A stretch of DNA of 31,177 nucleotides, from NCBI GenBank assembly GCA_003427395.1, contig BFEA01001071.1, positions 50,150 to 81,326 on the forward strand, read 5' to 3'. The position numbers and the translations under genes were made by a program. Numbering within the stretch: the first letter of the stretch is position 1; each line of letters opens with the position of its first letter. Origin of the DNA: Chara braunii. Taxonomy: Eukaryota; Streptophyta; Charophyceae; Charales; Characeae. The notes beneath the pieces are model-generated. The model was given only the letters and a program-made list of their open reading frames with translations, had not been told where the DNA came from and did no database searches. This document shows, piece after piece, positions 1-10,261 of the stretch.

Positions 1-76
<76 letters not shown>
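1..76. repeat. (GA)n microsatellite
   Basis: Perfect GA dinucleotide run of 38 units, broken at 77 by CGAC. A second AG run closes the window at its other end, so both edges may be places where assembly stopped in low-complexity DNA. Confidence 0.98.
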
Positions 77-77
<1 letters not shown>

Positions 78-741
78 GACCACAACTTCACCGCCGCTGA
101 CCGCCAGTTTGACAATTTCAGCGCTGAGTGCGCTATCTCACCCTTGGAAACATGTATATAGATGCTCGCCTATACCGCCTCTCCGCCCACCAACGCACAC
201 ACGTACGCACACAACCCCCGGCCCCGAGATCACCCCATCTCAACACCACTTCGCTACGCTGCCGGTTTCCTCCCCCCCTCCTGAGAAGATGTCCCCATGC
301 ATCTTCGTGAAAAGACGTGCAACTACTTCCCGTCGCGCACACCCCCCGACTGCAAGACCCTGTCCCCATGTCAACACCGCATCGCTGCCCTCCCCGTACA
401 CCCCCCCTACGGTGAAGACGTCCCGATGCATCCTCCTGAAAATGCATTCTCCTACTGTATCCCGCACCCCCTCCTCCTCAAAGCACGTCGATGTACAACT
501 GCTTCCCGTCGCGCACACCCATCGCTGCCCCCCGCATCTGTGTCCCCCACCCCCTCCTCCTCAAAGCACGTCCCGCTGCATCCCGCTACAATTACGTGAG
601 TGGAGCGACCGTCGTACATACCCCCTGACTCTGAAACTGAACCGCCGGCTCCCGCCACGATGGCGCAAGCGGAGGTACCGTCGTAACTGGACTGACAACG
701 GCCGCTGGTCTCACGAGGCGGCGAACCGACAAACCGCTGCT
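77..741. repeat. C-rich flank with degenerate tandem repeats
   Basis: No gene is supported here; the open frames are low-complexity Pro/His/Ser/Arg reading. The segment CCCTCCTCCTCAAAGCACGT recurs near 468 and 551. CTTCCCGTCGCGCACACCC recurs near 324 and 503, about 179 bases apart. CAACACC-CTTCG/GCATCG-like blocks recur near 240 and 374. This is an old, degenerate tandem array running to the edge of the large repeat at 742. The bases just before the repeat (CCGC at 734-737) also occur just after the other repeat copy (24723-24726), a weak candidate target-site duplication. Confidence 0.5.
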
Positions 742-758
742 GCTTACATAGGGCATAA

Positions 759-1483
759 GGCTAGACCACCCAAACTTATGGGACATGTCTAGCCCAACCA
801 AAAAGTATACACAGACAAAGGGCACAACAACTTTTCTCTTCTTTGGGCATGTGACTAGGCCATCATAGTCGCCCTGAACTGTTTAAATATCCAAGATTTA
901 TATTATTGTCTACACTTAGTGTTTTGAGGTAGCATATAGCTGAGCCGATCATCTTCAGCTCAAGACTCAGCCTGCCCCTTCGTACCATAAGTTTTACTCT
1001 TTAATTAATATTCTCTTCCGTTGGTGATAAGCTATAGTCACGCCACCCAAACTTATGGAACCCTGTCTGACTAGCCTGTTCATAGACAGTATAATAGTAG
1101 AGTATAATAAAATTATAGCCTTCTGGTTCCAGCATGTGCGAGGCATTGGGCCAAGACCACCCAAACTTATGGAACATGTCTCAGTCCTCTGTCTGGTTCA
1201 TTTTTCTCAAAGTAAAAGCAGGAAGAGGGTGAGCCACCCAAACTTATGGAACATGCTCACCTCCTCGTTCAGAAACTAAAAAAACTGCCAGAAACCCAAA
1301 TAAACAAGGCCGCCAGACTACCCAAACTTATGGATTTGACTGGCTCCTGAAAACGCAATCACATTCAGCCCTCACAAGTCAGAGCAACCAGGCCACCCAA
1401 ACTTATGGAACATGTCTGGTTCTCCAAGCAATACAAAATAAAACATAGCACTAGGCCTTTCCAAACTTATGGAACTGGCCCAG
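759..1483. repeat. Array of seven stem-loops with a conserved loop, left copy
   Basis: Seven inverted-repeat units surround versions of the loop CACCCAAACTTATGGAACAT. Stems: GGCTAGAC/GTCTAGCC at 759-766/787-794; TAGTCA/TGACTA at 1035-1040/1068-1073; AGAC/GTCT at 1154-1157/1178-1181; GGTGAGC/GCTCACC at 1228-1234/1255-1261; GCCAGAC/GACTGGC at 1312-1318/1338-1344 with one mismatch; AACCAGGC/GTCTGGTT at 1386-1393/1414-1421 with one G-T pair; CTAGGCC/GGCCCAG at 1451-1457/1477-1483 with one mismatch. The loop is kept while stem sequence changes in a pairing-compatible way. In the element's direction this is the 3' end of the LTR. Confidence 0.85.
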
Positions 1484-2147
1484 CCTTTGGTTGACCCAGT
1501 CAAACTTCATGCAATACTGCCATTCTCCCACCCTTCCCCCAGATGCAATCCCGCAATCTGCTTTCAATCAGACAAAGAAGCTGAAACTTACATTATACAT
1601 GCTTTCCTTTATTAAGTCTCGTTATGTCCTGAATAAAAGCAAGAATCATATGGACAGTCTCATGCATACGTTAGCCAGACTAATGAGGGATAGGCAAACA
1701 TGGGTGATATGGGGTCGTACAGATAAAAAAATGATATACCTGATGGTTCCCTGCCTCCAGAACCTCGCCTAGGTTCCGTCAGAGTTCCCGCAATCGGTGG
1801 GTGGACTCCCCACAGAGTCTTGATGAGGTCCTACAGGTTGCAATCCCGCCTCCCGCCTTCCCCGCGTAACCAACAGACTAGACTTAGAGTAAGAAGGGTA
1901 GATAGAGAAAGTTTTGAGACTCTCAGATCCAAGGAGGGTGCACTCAGACTCGCGAGAGAGGGCCTTGTTATCTTGATTCGCCTGAGGGTCCCGCAATGGC
2001 GGCCAATTGACAGCTCGGTCAAAGACATCAAACTGCCGAAGTAATTCCTCCTGACGACCCTTCTCCCCGTATCACCAGACTCCCTTCCTAAGCCTACCTA
2101 CTCCTTTAAGCCCAACTGCAGCCGCCCAACACCCAGTATCAGTCCTC

Positions 2148-3110
2148 ATGCGCAGCAGCATTCTCAATGGTGGTCAACAATCACCGCAGCAGCCCCCAAC
2201 GACCTCAACCTGCAACAACCTTTACATGCAGCCGGAGCTTGGCCAACAGTATCGCAGCACGCAACGGTCTCCTGCAGCAGCATCCAGCGGTGGCCAACAG
2301 CAATGGCTGCCGTATACCGCGGCCAAATCATAGGCAGCAGAAGAGTAGTAACCACTTCTACCCAGTATGCAGTAGTATGGGGCAGTGTGCAGCGGCCAAC
2401 CTAGCCAACAGTGAAGTCTCCAGACCTTTGCAGCCTGTCCCCTTCTCTTCACCGCTCGCACACAGTCAGGCCGTCCGACGATATCCTCAGTTCACCAATC
2501 AAATGTAATAGCGGTGGCCAGCAGCAATGGCGGCTAGCATCAACAGTCACCCGCAGAGTGCCACAGCGATGGCCAACAGCAATGGTAGCGACCACCAACA
2601 GTCCTCAGTCGCAGTCTTCAGCGGCTCGTAGCGGTATACAACAGTATACAGTGACCAACAACAGTGTACACCGTCTTAATCGAAGTAGCTCATGCCCCGC
2701 CGCAGCAACCGTGGTATGGAACAACGCGCAGTAGCACAGGGTAGTGCGTAGTAGTTCCCAGTAGCCAGCCGTGAAAGTTGTGCGCAGTCAAAAACAGGCA
2801 TAACAGCGAAGGCTGTCTCTACCCGGTCACAGTAGCCACACAGTCCCCAGCATGGCCTACAGCAACAACTAACAACTATAGTACGTAGCGGCAGTGTACC
2901 TGTAGTGGTTCGCACCCCACCCTTGTCAGCTGCAGTCTGCGCGCAGATGCTCAGTCCACAACCATAGTCCGAGTCTCGATGCAGCAGACAGCAGCCGCGG
3001 AAAATAACAGTGAGCACTGACTAACAGCAGTCAGCAGTGATCACAGCCGGCCGCAGACCCAGTCCGCTCGCGCCCAACAGCAGCCCGCAGCGGCAGTTAG
3101 TCAATCTAAA
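2148..3110. repeat. Imperfect CAG/GTAG-rich tract in left LTR
   Basis: Low-complexity stretch dominated by AGCAGC, AGTAGC, CAACAG and GGCCAACAG words with no constant period. It recurs in the right LTR (about 21705-22660) and in diverged form at 25010-25400. Open frames across it, Ser/Gln/Ala/Asn-rich on plus and Cys/Leu/Tyr-rich on minus, follow from the composition and are not supported as genes. Confidence 0.6.
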
Positions 3111-3238
3111 GTTAATTATCGGACATTATCCTCTATCCGCCTTGCAGCGCCATACCCACTCGCCAGATAGGTCGCTTCCCTGCCCAGGTAAGCTGTAGAC
3201 TTCACAGAGACACCATGCGCGAAGCCCCTAGGCAACTC

Positions 3239-3636
3239 GGAGTATAACAACCACTAGCCTGCGCAGCGGTAAACGAGGGTAGCACAACAGTAAGCACATC
3301 GTAGTGATGGTCACACGTTGTGCAGCTAATGACACAGTCGTAGTAGTTCGTAGCCAACTGTGGCCGACTGTAGGAGTCGAACCGTGTATCAGAGCTGGCC
3401 ACGATACCGCCGCTCAGGCTATAACCACCGCCACCTCAGTCTTCAGGCAGGTATACGCTCTGACTCCTTCAGCTGGTCGTCCCTCCCCCTACCTTTACTT
3501 CAGCCCTTCATCTTGAGCTCAATACCTAACCGTATGAGCAGCCCGGTTCCAACTTTGCGAAAACAAGGACCAAAAGGGTAACAATAAACACGTGGGCATC
3601 CGTGCCATCGCGCACATAGCGAACCGGAGGTACCAC
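3239..3636. other. 398-base segment present in only one LTR copy
   Basis: The two repeats run together to GGCAACTC (3231-3238) / GGCAGCTC (22790-22797) and rejoin at GCGACGACGG (3641 / 22802). The segment is therefore an insertion in the left copy or a deletion from the right. It has no clear terminal inverted repeats or target duplication. It contains a tRNA-B-box-like word on the minus strand near 3371-3382, but no foldable tRNA. Confidence 0.7.
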
Positions 3637-5546
3637 CACCGCGACGACGGACGTGTAACCGATATCACGAGTATGCAGCATTCCTGGTGACGCACTATGG
3701 AGGAAAACACTGTTTGTTGTGATCCTACGATAGTCGAGAACCAGAGCAGCCGTAAGTGCACATTCAGGACTCCAAGCACACACCTCTCTGGGGCGCAGTC
3801 TCCAATACTGATCCCGGGCAGATTACTAGCCTACAGCCAATTCCGACCCCGCCACCCGGTTCGCAATGGCCCACCACTTTGGATCAACCTTCGTGCTCTT
3901 TTGATTTCGCCCGGGACCGAGCAAGGATTACGTTACTCCCTCTTACCATGCCCGTCATCCACCATCTCCTTCCACAACCTTCCCGTCTTCTAACTTTTAT
4001 CCTACTCCTTCATTATTAGGACTAACCTTACCAATCGGCTTGCTGTCGCCTCAAATCCCTATACTCAATCTTCTCCCGTCCGATCCTGTCCACCATCAGA
4101 GGCGCCGTGTACTTCCTCTTCCTCCCCTTCCCGCCATTTCCATGGTTTGCGCGCTCGTTTTCTCTACTCCCTACTCCCGCCGACTCTCGTACTAGGTGAC
4201 TAGACAACCGAGATCGCCATGGTCCGAAATGCCAATCTGTTATCCTCTCGTGCTCGTTCTCACCTCCTGACGGTCAAAACCAGCCATCCTCCATACCTCT
4301 TCCTTGCCTCGCATGCCCTCCCTTACCTCGCACACACCTGGCGCGAAAGCGCGCCCCGACATACTCTCTCCTCTGTACCCGTAGTCCTTGCTTCCCCCGG
4401 CTCTGGCATGTCAGCGCCTCAACCTAGCACTCTTCCCGACTGCTCTGCTCAGCCCGAGGTGGAATCTCGGAAAGATCCGGCTACTAACCGGTTCGATTAG
4501 CCTCCTTCGCTTTATATCCCAGTCTTCTGACTCTTCACTATCCGCCCCGTCCACCACCTCCCTTGCCAGGCTACGGCCGGCTCCCCTCGTGGTCCTGCAC
4601 TTCGCCCTTTTTTATCACTTGGAAGGAGACGCCGGATAGGAGAACTATCACGGCCCGCCTAGCCCTTTTGCGCTATGATAGCGCCTATATCATTCGGGAC
4701 CTGAGAGAGTTGAGGCAACTGGTCAGTAGCAGCGGGGGGGTGAAGGGCAGTACGACTCCGGGCATCACACACTATCGGGCCAACCATGGACCGACAATCT
4801 GTCTGCTTACGAGTGCAGCCAGTAGTGTCGGGTCAAAAGCGGGTCTGAGACCCAAAAACAAAAAATAAAAATAACCCCCCCCCTTTTTCCAAAAGGGCGA
4901 AGTGCTAATCGGGGCGGGGTGGAGTTCTTCCGACTAACCCACAGTCTAGCCCCCCTACAAAAGCCAAGGGGGATAATTCAAAGAAACCCTCAACCCCTCG
5001 GCCGCTCCTATGCTCCTATGCCGTCGCCCGCCAGCTTCGATCCCCGTACCTCCGTAATGTAAGTCCAATACTGTAACCTATAGGGCTAAGCCCAAGCCTG
5101 ATACTGAGGCGTGCGGTACCCCATATAACCAGGTGTTGCTCCGTCCCTAGGCCTAGAAAGTAGCCCGGCCCCCACCCTTCTTACTAATTACGCACGCTGT
5201 TGCTAAGCATCCGCCCTGGCTCGCCCCCTTTGTGTCGCGGTCGCCTTGCACCCCACTCCGTACGTAGGCCTACCGACGGTCTCGCGTCCCAAATAAGAAC
5301 AAGCCCCTTACTCCTAGGGGCAAAGTTTCAGGCCGGCCAACCAAACCAGCGGCCCAATCGAACAGAAATATCACATGTGCGCCTCGGACCGCGCGCCCAC
5401 TCACACTTTACTTTCGTCAACCATCCCGGTAGTGAAGTCCAAGAGGCCTAGCTGCGACCTGCGTGATATACTTAGACCCTCGCCCTTACTCCCTGTCACA
5501 TGCAAAAGCTAGGGCGGATACCCTTGTCAGGGTATTCGCACCGACA

Positions 5547-7765
5547 GCTTACCGGACCATATTAAGCGACGTCCCCGTCGCTTCGCTAGATCAAAAGCTA
5601 CAAATCCATCCACAACTCCAAATGCTGACGAGAAAAGAACCAATCCGATTAGCCGACAGACTCAGGGTTGAGGCCTCCAACAATCCAAGCCCTTCTAACT
5701 ATATGCCGCCAGGGTTCCAACCTGGGTCTCCATTGCCCTAACACTAGGACGCCGGTGTACTGGACATACGTACTACAGCATAAGTCTCAGCGGCCCCTCT
5801 TACCTGTCCTCTCCCCTTTGTCATAGACAACCGTCGGCTTCTCGTTAGGTGTCCTTGGTCTCTACCCTGTGAGCAAGATTTTGACCAAGGATGCGGGCCC
5901 TAACCGAGACCTTTAGAAGGCACTCTCACCTTCTTCCAACAATCATCACAATCAAATATATACATACGTATATATACATACCCTACCTCATTACACCCCC
6001 TGCAGTCTAGTACAGGAAGGCTACATCTCCATCTTGGCCCACCGTAGTCTAGGTGATTGTGCCAGGTCTACGACCCACTGCGTTTGTTAGTTTAGCGATT
6101 GTGCCCTCGCAGGTTGCGCCACGATAGGTTTTTTTCCTGATAAGCATTCAATCAGGACTCCAAAAAGACTTGACACGACTCCTATCCCACACCGGTCCGC
6201 AAGAGTAAAACCCTCCTAGGTGGCTACACCCCTTTAAGTCTTTACTCCCTCGGCACGACGTAGGCCCGCTGTTCAGGTTATGCCGATCAGCAGCCGACGC
6301 TAGGAATTGCACCCTAGTGATGCTAAACTTCACGTTAGCTTGGTATTCTCATAAATGCCCCAAGATTAGCACATGTGGCTGGGCGGTGTGTCGCAACAAT
6401 ACAGACCCACTGCGGGACTACGCAGAGACCTGTCACACATAAAAGGTATTTACCAGTCCTCTTGTGGGACAACATAGAGACACATGGCAACCTCTCCACA
6501 TTTACAAAACAGAATCACTGCCAGACTCACAAGGCTGTGACTGCCCTACTTGATCAGAGCAAGAAAGCCACACACCCTAGTGACACCTCCCGAATAAAAC
6601 CATTTGCGACTTCTCAACAATTCTCAACAGTGGCCAAACAATAAACATGCTCCTTCTCGTCAGACTTTATCATTCCAACCCAACTTACCATGCCACCAAA
6701 TCTAGTCGCCACCATTCATACGAGGGAGGTCTCACCCCATAGGTCCCCCAGTCATCCCTCTCTCTCTAGGATGAACTTCCTTAGGACCTCTTTATTCACA
6801 CATCTTCCTTTTTGAAAGAAGAGCCTTCCAACATGCAAAGGGCTGCCTTCTAAAAAAACAGGCACCTTTACCATAACACAACTCACACTTGAGAGACCAA
6901 CTTATGGGTCCTCACCACAACTCAACAATATATATCTGGCATGGCAAGCATCTGAGTCTCAAGGACTCACAGATCCCTTAGGATCCTCACACTTTCACGA
7001 AGACAAACTGCGCTTCATCTCCTTATACCCTGCTCTATCACCCGCCCGAGGGCAGATCGCATGAGTATACCGAAAAGTAGACAGTTCACATACATTCCAT
7101 TTGCAAGGTGCACAACATTCACAATGTTTTCATACATCTTTCACACAAACCATCATACATCAGGATAAAACCACACATGTGAGAGTGAGCGTGATCGTCG
7201 CGTACAAAGGGTAACCTCCAATATTACTGAACTCAGACATATACTCAGGGATGAGATATCTCACCCTAAAATACCCAGTAATAATATCATCTCATGACCC
7301 ACACAAAACAACTCATGTCACTCTGAGTATAGCACATGGTCAACTGTACAAGAGAGTCATCAAAGCAACTTAAAATTATACTGTCACATAGTGTACACAC
7401 CCTATTTTACATGATCCTAGTCTCAGTGGCCATCCTATGCTGTAGCCCCCGTCTGTACACTCAACTACATAGGTTTCTACCTGCTCAAGTAATGGTAAGG
7501 CTAACAGAAAGCATCCATCTCTACTCAGGAGAACCAGACCCTACTCACTCATCTCCTCTTGGTTCTGCCTGTACAATTGAGCTCTACCCCCATCGGAGGA
7601 TCACTCTACTATCCTACCTTGTCTATCATACATCTTCCCACCACTTTCCAAGACCTTTCCTTCTGCCAGATCCTTCAGAAACTTGGGACACTGCAGAGCC
7701 CGGTGCTACCCCTTCGTGCAAAAGAAACAGGTCGAGTCAAACGACTTTCTCGGCCTCTTCTTCTT
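5547..7765 (-). other. Non-coding 3' region of the retroelement
   Basis: 2.2 kb between the stop of the third ORF and the 3' LTR. I see no supported gene. It holds short AT patches (ATACATACGTATATATACAT near 5961) and a direct GATTGTGCC repeat (6053 and 6097). The six bases at its LTR edge, GCTTAC (5547-5552), repeat the six bases at the other edge of the same LTR (742-747). No polypurine tract was found on the minus strand next to the LTR. Confidence 0.5.
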
Positions 7766-10090
7766 TCACTGGGGTCCTGGCGATGATGGAGCCTTACCGA
7801 CATCTCTCTCCAACTCATAACTCTGAGGCCTGTCCATGGGTTCCTCCGGTCCAGTTTCCAACTCTCGAGGACTAGGCCCTGATCGTGTCCCAACTTCCTC
7901 TGGCATATACTCAGGAGTGTCCAATCTCTGGGGTCTGCCTTCGATGATGCCTTCCATTGCCCCTCCCATCTCACTCTCAGGAGGCTCTTCTATCCTAGGC
8001 TCTGGCGAAAATAAGCTCGTGCCCGCTTGCATAGTGTGTACCGCCTCCAGCAACGCCTCCATAGACCCTCCTGTTGAGCCCTGGACTGGCTCGCCGCTGG
8101 CTGCCGGTAGTCCCTCCTCAACTGAAGGTGGCATGGTAGGGTCCACTGTTACCGTGGGCAGCATAGCGAGCTCAGTGGGAGCTCTGAACTCGAAGGCTTC
8201 CCTCTTTGCTTCCCTCTTGGCCTTTGCCTCCTCAGGCTCCAAAATGACTCTCCCCATGGGTGCTTCTTGCCGAGGATCAGTCGCGGGTGGCTGCTCTGGT
8301 ACGCCACTTCCTGACTGCCTCTGCTCTCCCTCCCAGCTGCTCTTTGCCCCATCCACACCGCCTCGACACTGCTGCCTCAAATCCTGAATAATGACGGCCT
8401 GACTAGTCACCATGACCCTGAGCTCGCGGACCTCCGCCTCGACGGCCTCCAATCGTGCCTCAATACCTGTTTCTCTCAACTCCTTTCCTCTCAGATCTTC
8501 CTCCAACATCATATATCTGTCGAAGGAGGTCTTGGATTGGGAGCGGATCCTCCAATCCAAGTACTCATCTGCCTTCCTTGAGGTCTCGATTTCTGCCCTG
8601 TCCTGAGCCGTTAAACTCTTGCCGTATTGCTCCAAGAACTCTTCCCATATCTCCTTGAGTCCATACAGCCTGTAGGGCGGGGGTGGATCTGGGAGCGCTC
8701 CTGCCTCCTTCAATCTCTGCCTCTCCTGGCCAATCTCCTCCCATCGTCTCTCCATTCTGCCCCTCTTTTCCTCAGCCGTTTTCCCTGCGTGTACTCTCTC
8801 CACTGTGCGGCGGTCGGTCTCCTCTGGGACCTCTGCTCCCACCTCTCTCTCGGACTGACATGGCTCCTGAGGCAGCTCCACAGGCATGGGCTCCTCTAGA
8901 TCAGGAAGCTCCAAGGCACGAGCGGCCAGATGGTTGTCAATCAAGGTATCTGCTTCCCTTCTCAGACTGAACCTCTCAGTTTCACCTTCCTCCATTTCCT
9001 CTGGAAACGGGACTGTCTCTGGCAGTGCTGGTATGACTCCCTCTTTCTGTGATTCCTCCCCCCTGCTGGGTGCGCCCTCCGACGGGCTCTCAAGCCTCAG
9101 TCCCACGCCTGGCGTTTGAGGAGGGGTATCCTCCTCAACCTCTATAACCTCATCCTCAGCACCGCCTTCCCCAGCACTTGGTCCTTTCTCTTGTTCAGGG
9201 CTTGAAACTTTTCCTCGTGGCACCGCTTCAACTGGTTCAACGTGCCTCTCACTCATCGGTGGTACTCTCCACTGGGTGACGTCCAGATGGGCCTCCAGCT
9301 CCTGCAAGGGCCCTCCAGATGCTGGCACCTTCTCCTGCGTGTGCTGTGGAGATCCCCCCAGTCCCCCTCCAGTAAAACGATGAAACTCCACTGGTCCCAA
9401 TCAGCACTCGGGGTATCCCCCTCGCCTCTCTGCCTCAGGCATTGTCTCCTCTTCTCGCCTAGCGAGCGCCTTTCGCCCTCCTCGCGAGGGTCTGGCTTCA
9501 ACGGGCTCAGGATCTCTCTGTCTGCTGCTCCTTAGGCGTCTCTCTACTCTGGGCTAAGGCGGCTCTGGTCGTCGGAATGCCGCTCTCAAATGTGCCCTGC
9601 AGCCCTTCCAATCTCGGACCATATCCTTGATCTGTCTGGCTAAAGGCCTTTCCGCTTTGCGAGTCCATAGGGGTAGTGTCGTTGCCCACTTGTCCCTCAA
9701 TATGCCCTAGTTGTGCATGAACTGTTCGAATGCAGGGATGAACTCCTCTGCATTCCCAATCTCCAAGCGAATAGGCATGCCATCCGGTCCAACAGGTGAT
9801 GGTCGTAGTTCCTGCATCCTTGCCTCCACCTCTGACCTCGTCCTCGCCTCCCTACGGATCTGAGCGATGGGCTCTTCGAACCTGCCAACGCCCCTCAACC
9901 TCTCAATCGTCTGGGTCACGGTCCATCCCATATGATCAGCGTATCCCCAACACTCGTCCAAGAATAACTCAATATCCCCGTCGTCGTACACTGGCGTGCT
10001 CGTTCGGTGGTAAGGCCTATGTCGCTCGTATCCTCCTGAAGCTCCCAACGGCCTCCGTGACGGCCGTGTCCCCCTCCCTCCCTTTGGCAT
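7766..10090 (-). pseudogene. Third ORF downstream of integrase: possible capsid-like N part plus coiled-coil/acidic protein, three stops
   Basis: One reading frame runs from ATG at 10088-10090 to TGA at 7766-7768, 774 codons, with only three internal stops: TAG 9707-9709, TAG 9554-9556 and TGA 9401-9403. Reading across the stops gives continuous, compositionally consistent protein. Residues about 1-25 are basic. Residues about 25-175 include helical, Trp-containing sequence (EEFIPAFEQF, then LPLWTRKAERPLARQI) that loosely resembles a retroelement capsid. About 215-420 is acidic and Pro/Glu-rich. About 426-465 and 520-575 look like charged coiled coils (ARLEAVEAEVRELRVM). The C-terminal part is again Glu/Pro-rich. 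There is no signal peptide, membrane helix, zinc knuckle or enzyme motif. It begins 171 bases after the integrase stop and is separated from it by further stops, so it would need its own mRNA or re-initiation. The function is unknown; an env role is unlikely. Confidence 0.75.
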
Positions 10091-10112
10091 GGCTTTCTTC
10101 GCAAAGTCAGAT

Positions 10113-10140
10113 CTGCACAACAGGCGAAGGAGACAACAGG
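10113..10140 (-). promoter_or_regulatory. Candidate 3' splice site ahead of the third ORF
   Basis: On the minus strand a pyrimidine-rich run (CTCCTTCGCCTGTTGTGCAG, ending at 10113) ends in CAG 22 bases before the third ORF's ATG. It could serve a spliced subgenomic mRNA, the way env is made in some retroelements. The donor is not identified. This is inferred from sequence shape only. Confidence 0.3.
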
Positions 10141-10261
10141 CACACGCTGGGGTAAGCAGACAAGCGATAAGGAGGCAAACTCAGGCCAAACCAAGCATAT
10201 GCATCAGACAATCCTTCTAGCCTGCTACTTCGTCTATCCAACTCTAAAAGAATTGGATCGT

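Larger units (their letters stand above)
742..5546 (-). repeat. Long direct repeat, left copy (probable 3' LTR)
   Basis: Matches 20299-24722 from GCTTACATAGGG at its left edge to CGCACCGACA at its right edge. In about 300 bases compared by eye near the left edge I count 11 substitutions (about 96% identity). In the element's direction it begins TGTCGG and contains a CCCTTGTCAGGG-type inverted motif (5522-5533), C/G homopolymers near 4871, an imperfect CAG/GTAG-rich tract (2148-3110), and at its far end a seven-unit hairpin array. It carries 398 bases (about 3239-3636) missing from the other copy. No protein-coding gene is supported in it. Confidence 0.8.

Noticed and set aside
109-792. 227-codon ORF on plus
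   Set aside because: C-rich degenerate repeat read as Pro/His/Ser/Arg; it crosses the LTR border and has no domain.
759-1483. Regular conserved words with variable spacers suggest CRISPR
   Set aside because: Spacing is irregular (65-276), the variable parts are self-complementary stems rather than spacers, and the setting is a eukaryotic retroelement.
2167-2508. Gln/Asn/Ser-rich plus ORFs in the LTR as a prion-like protein
   Set aside because: They follow from the CAG-like composition, shift frame between the two LTR copies and lie antisense to the element.
3360-3420. tRNA gene or SINE on the minus strand, from a GGTTCGACTCC word
   Set aside because: The T-stem pairs at only two of five positions, no acceptor stem or A box lies at the right distance, and there is no poly-A or target duplication.
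5690-5730. T-arm-like GGGTTCCAACC
   Set aside because: The loop does not fit TTCRANN and no cloverleaf can be drawn around it.
7836-8387. 183-codon plus ORF opposite the third retroelement ORF
   Set aside because: It is the antisense shadow of a Glu/Pro-rich frame; the minus frame is open for far longer and in line with gag-pol.
7766-10090. Third ORF as an envelope gene
   Set aside because: No signal peptide, membrane helix or Cys-rich ectodomain pattern.
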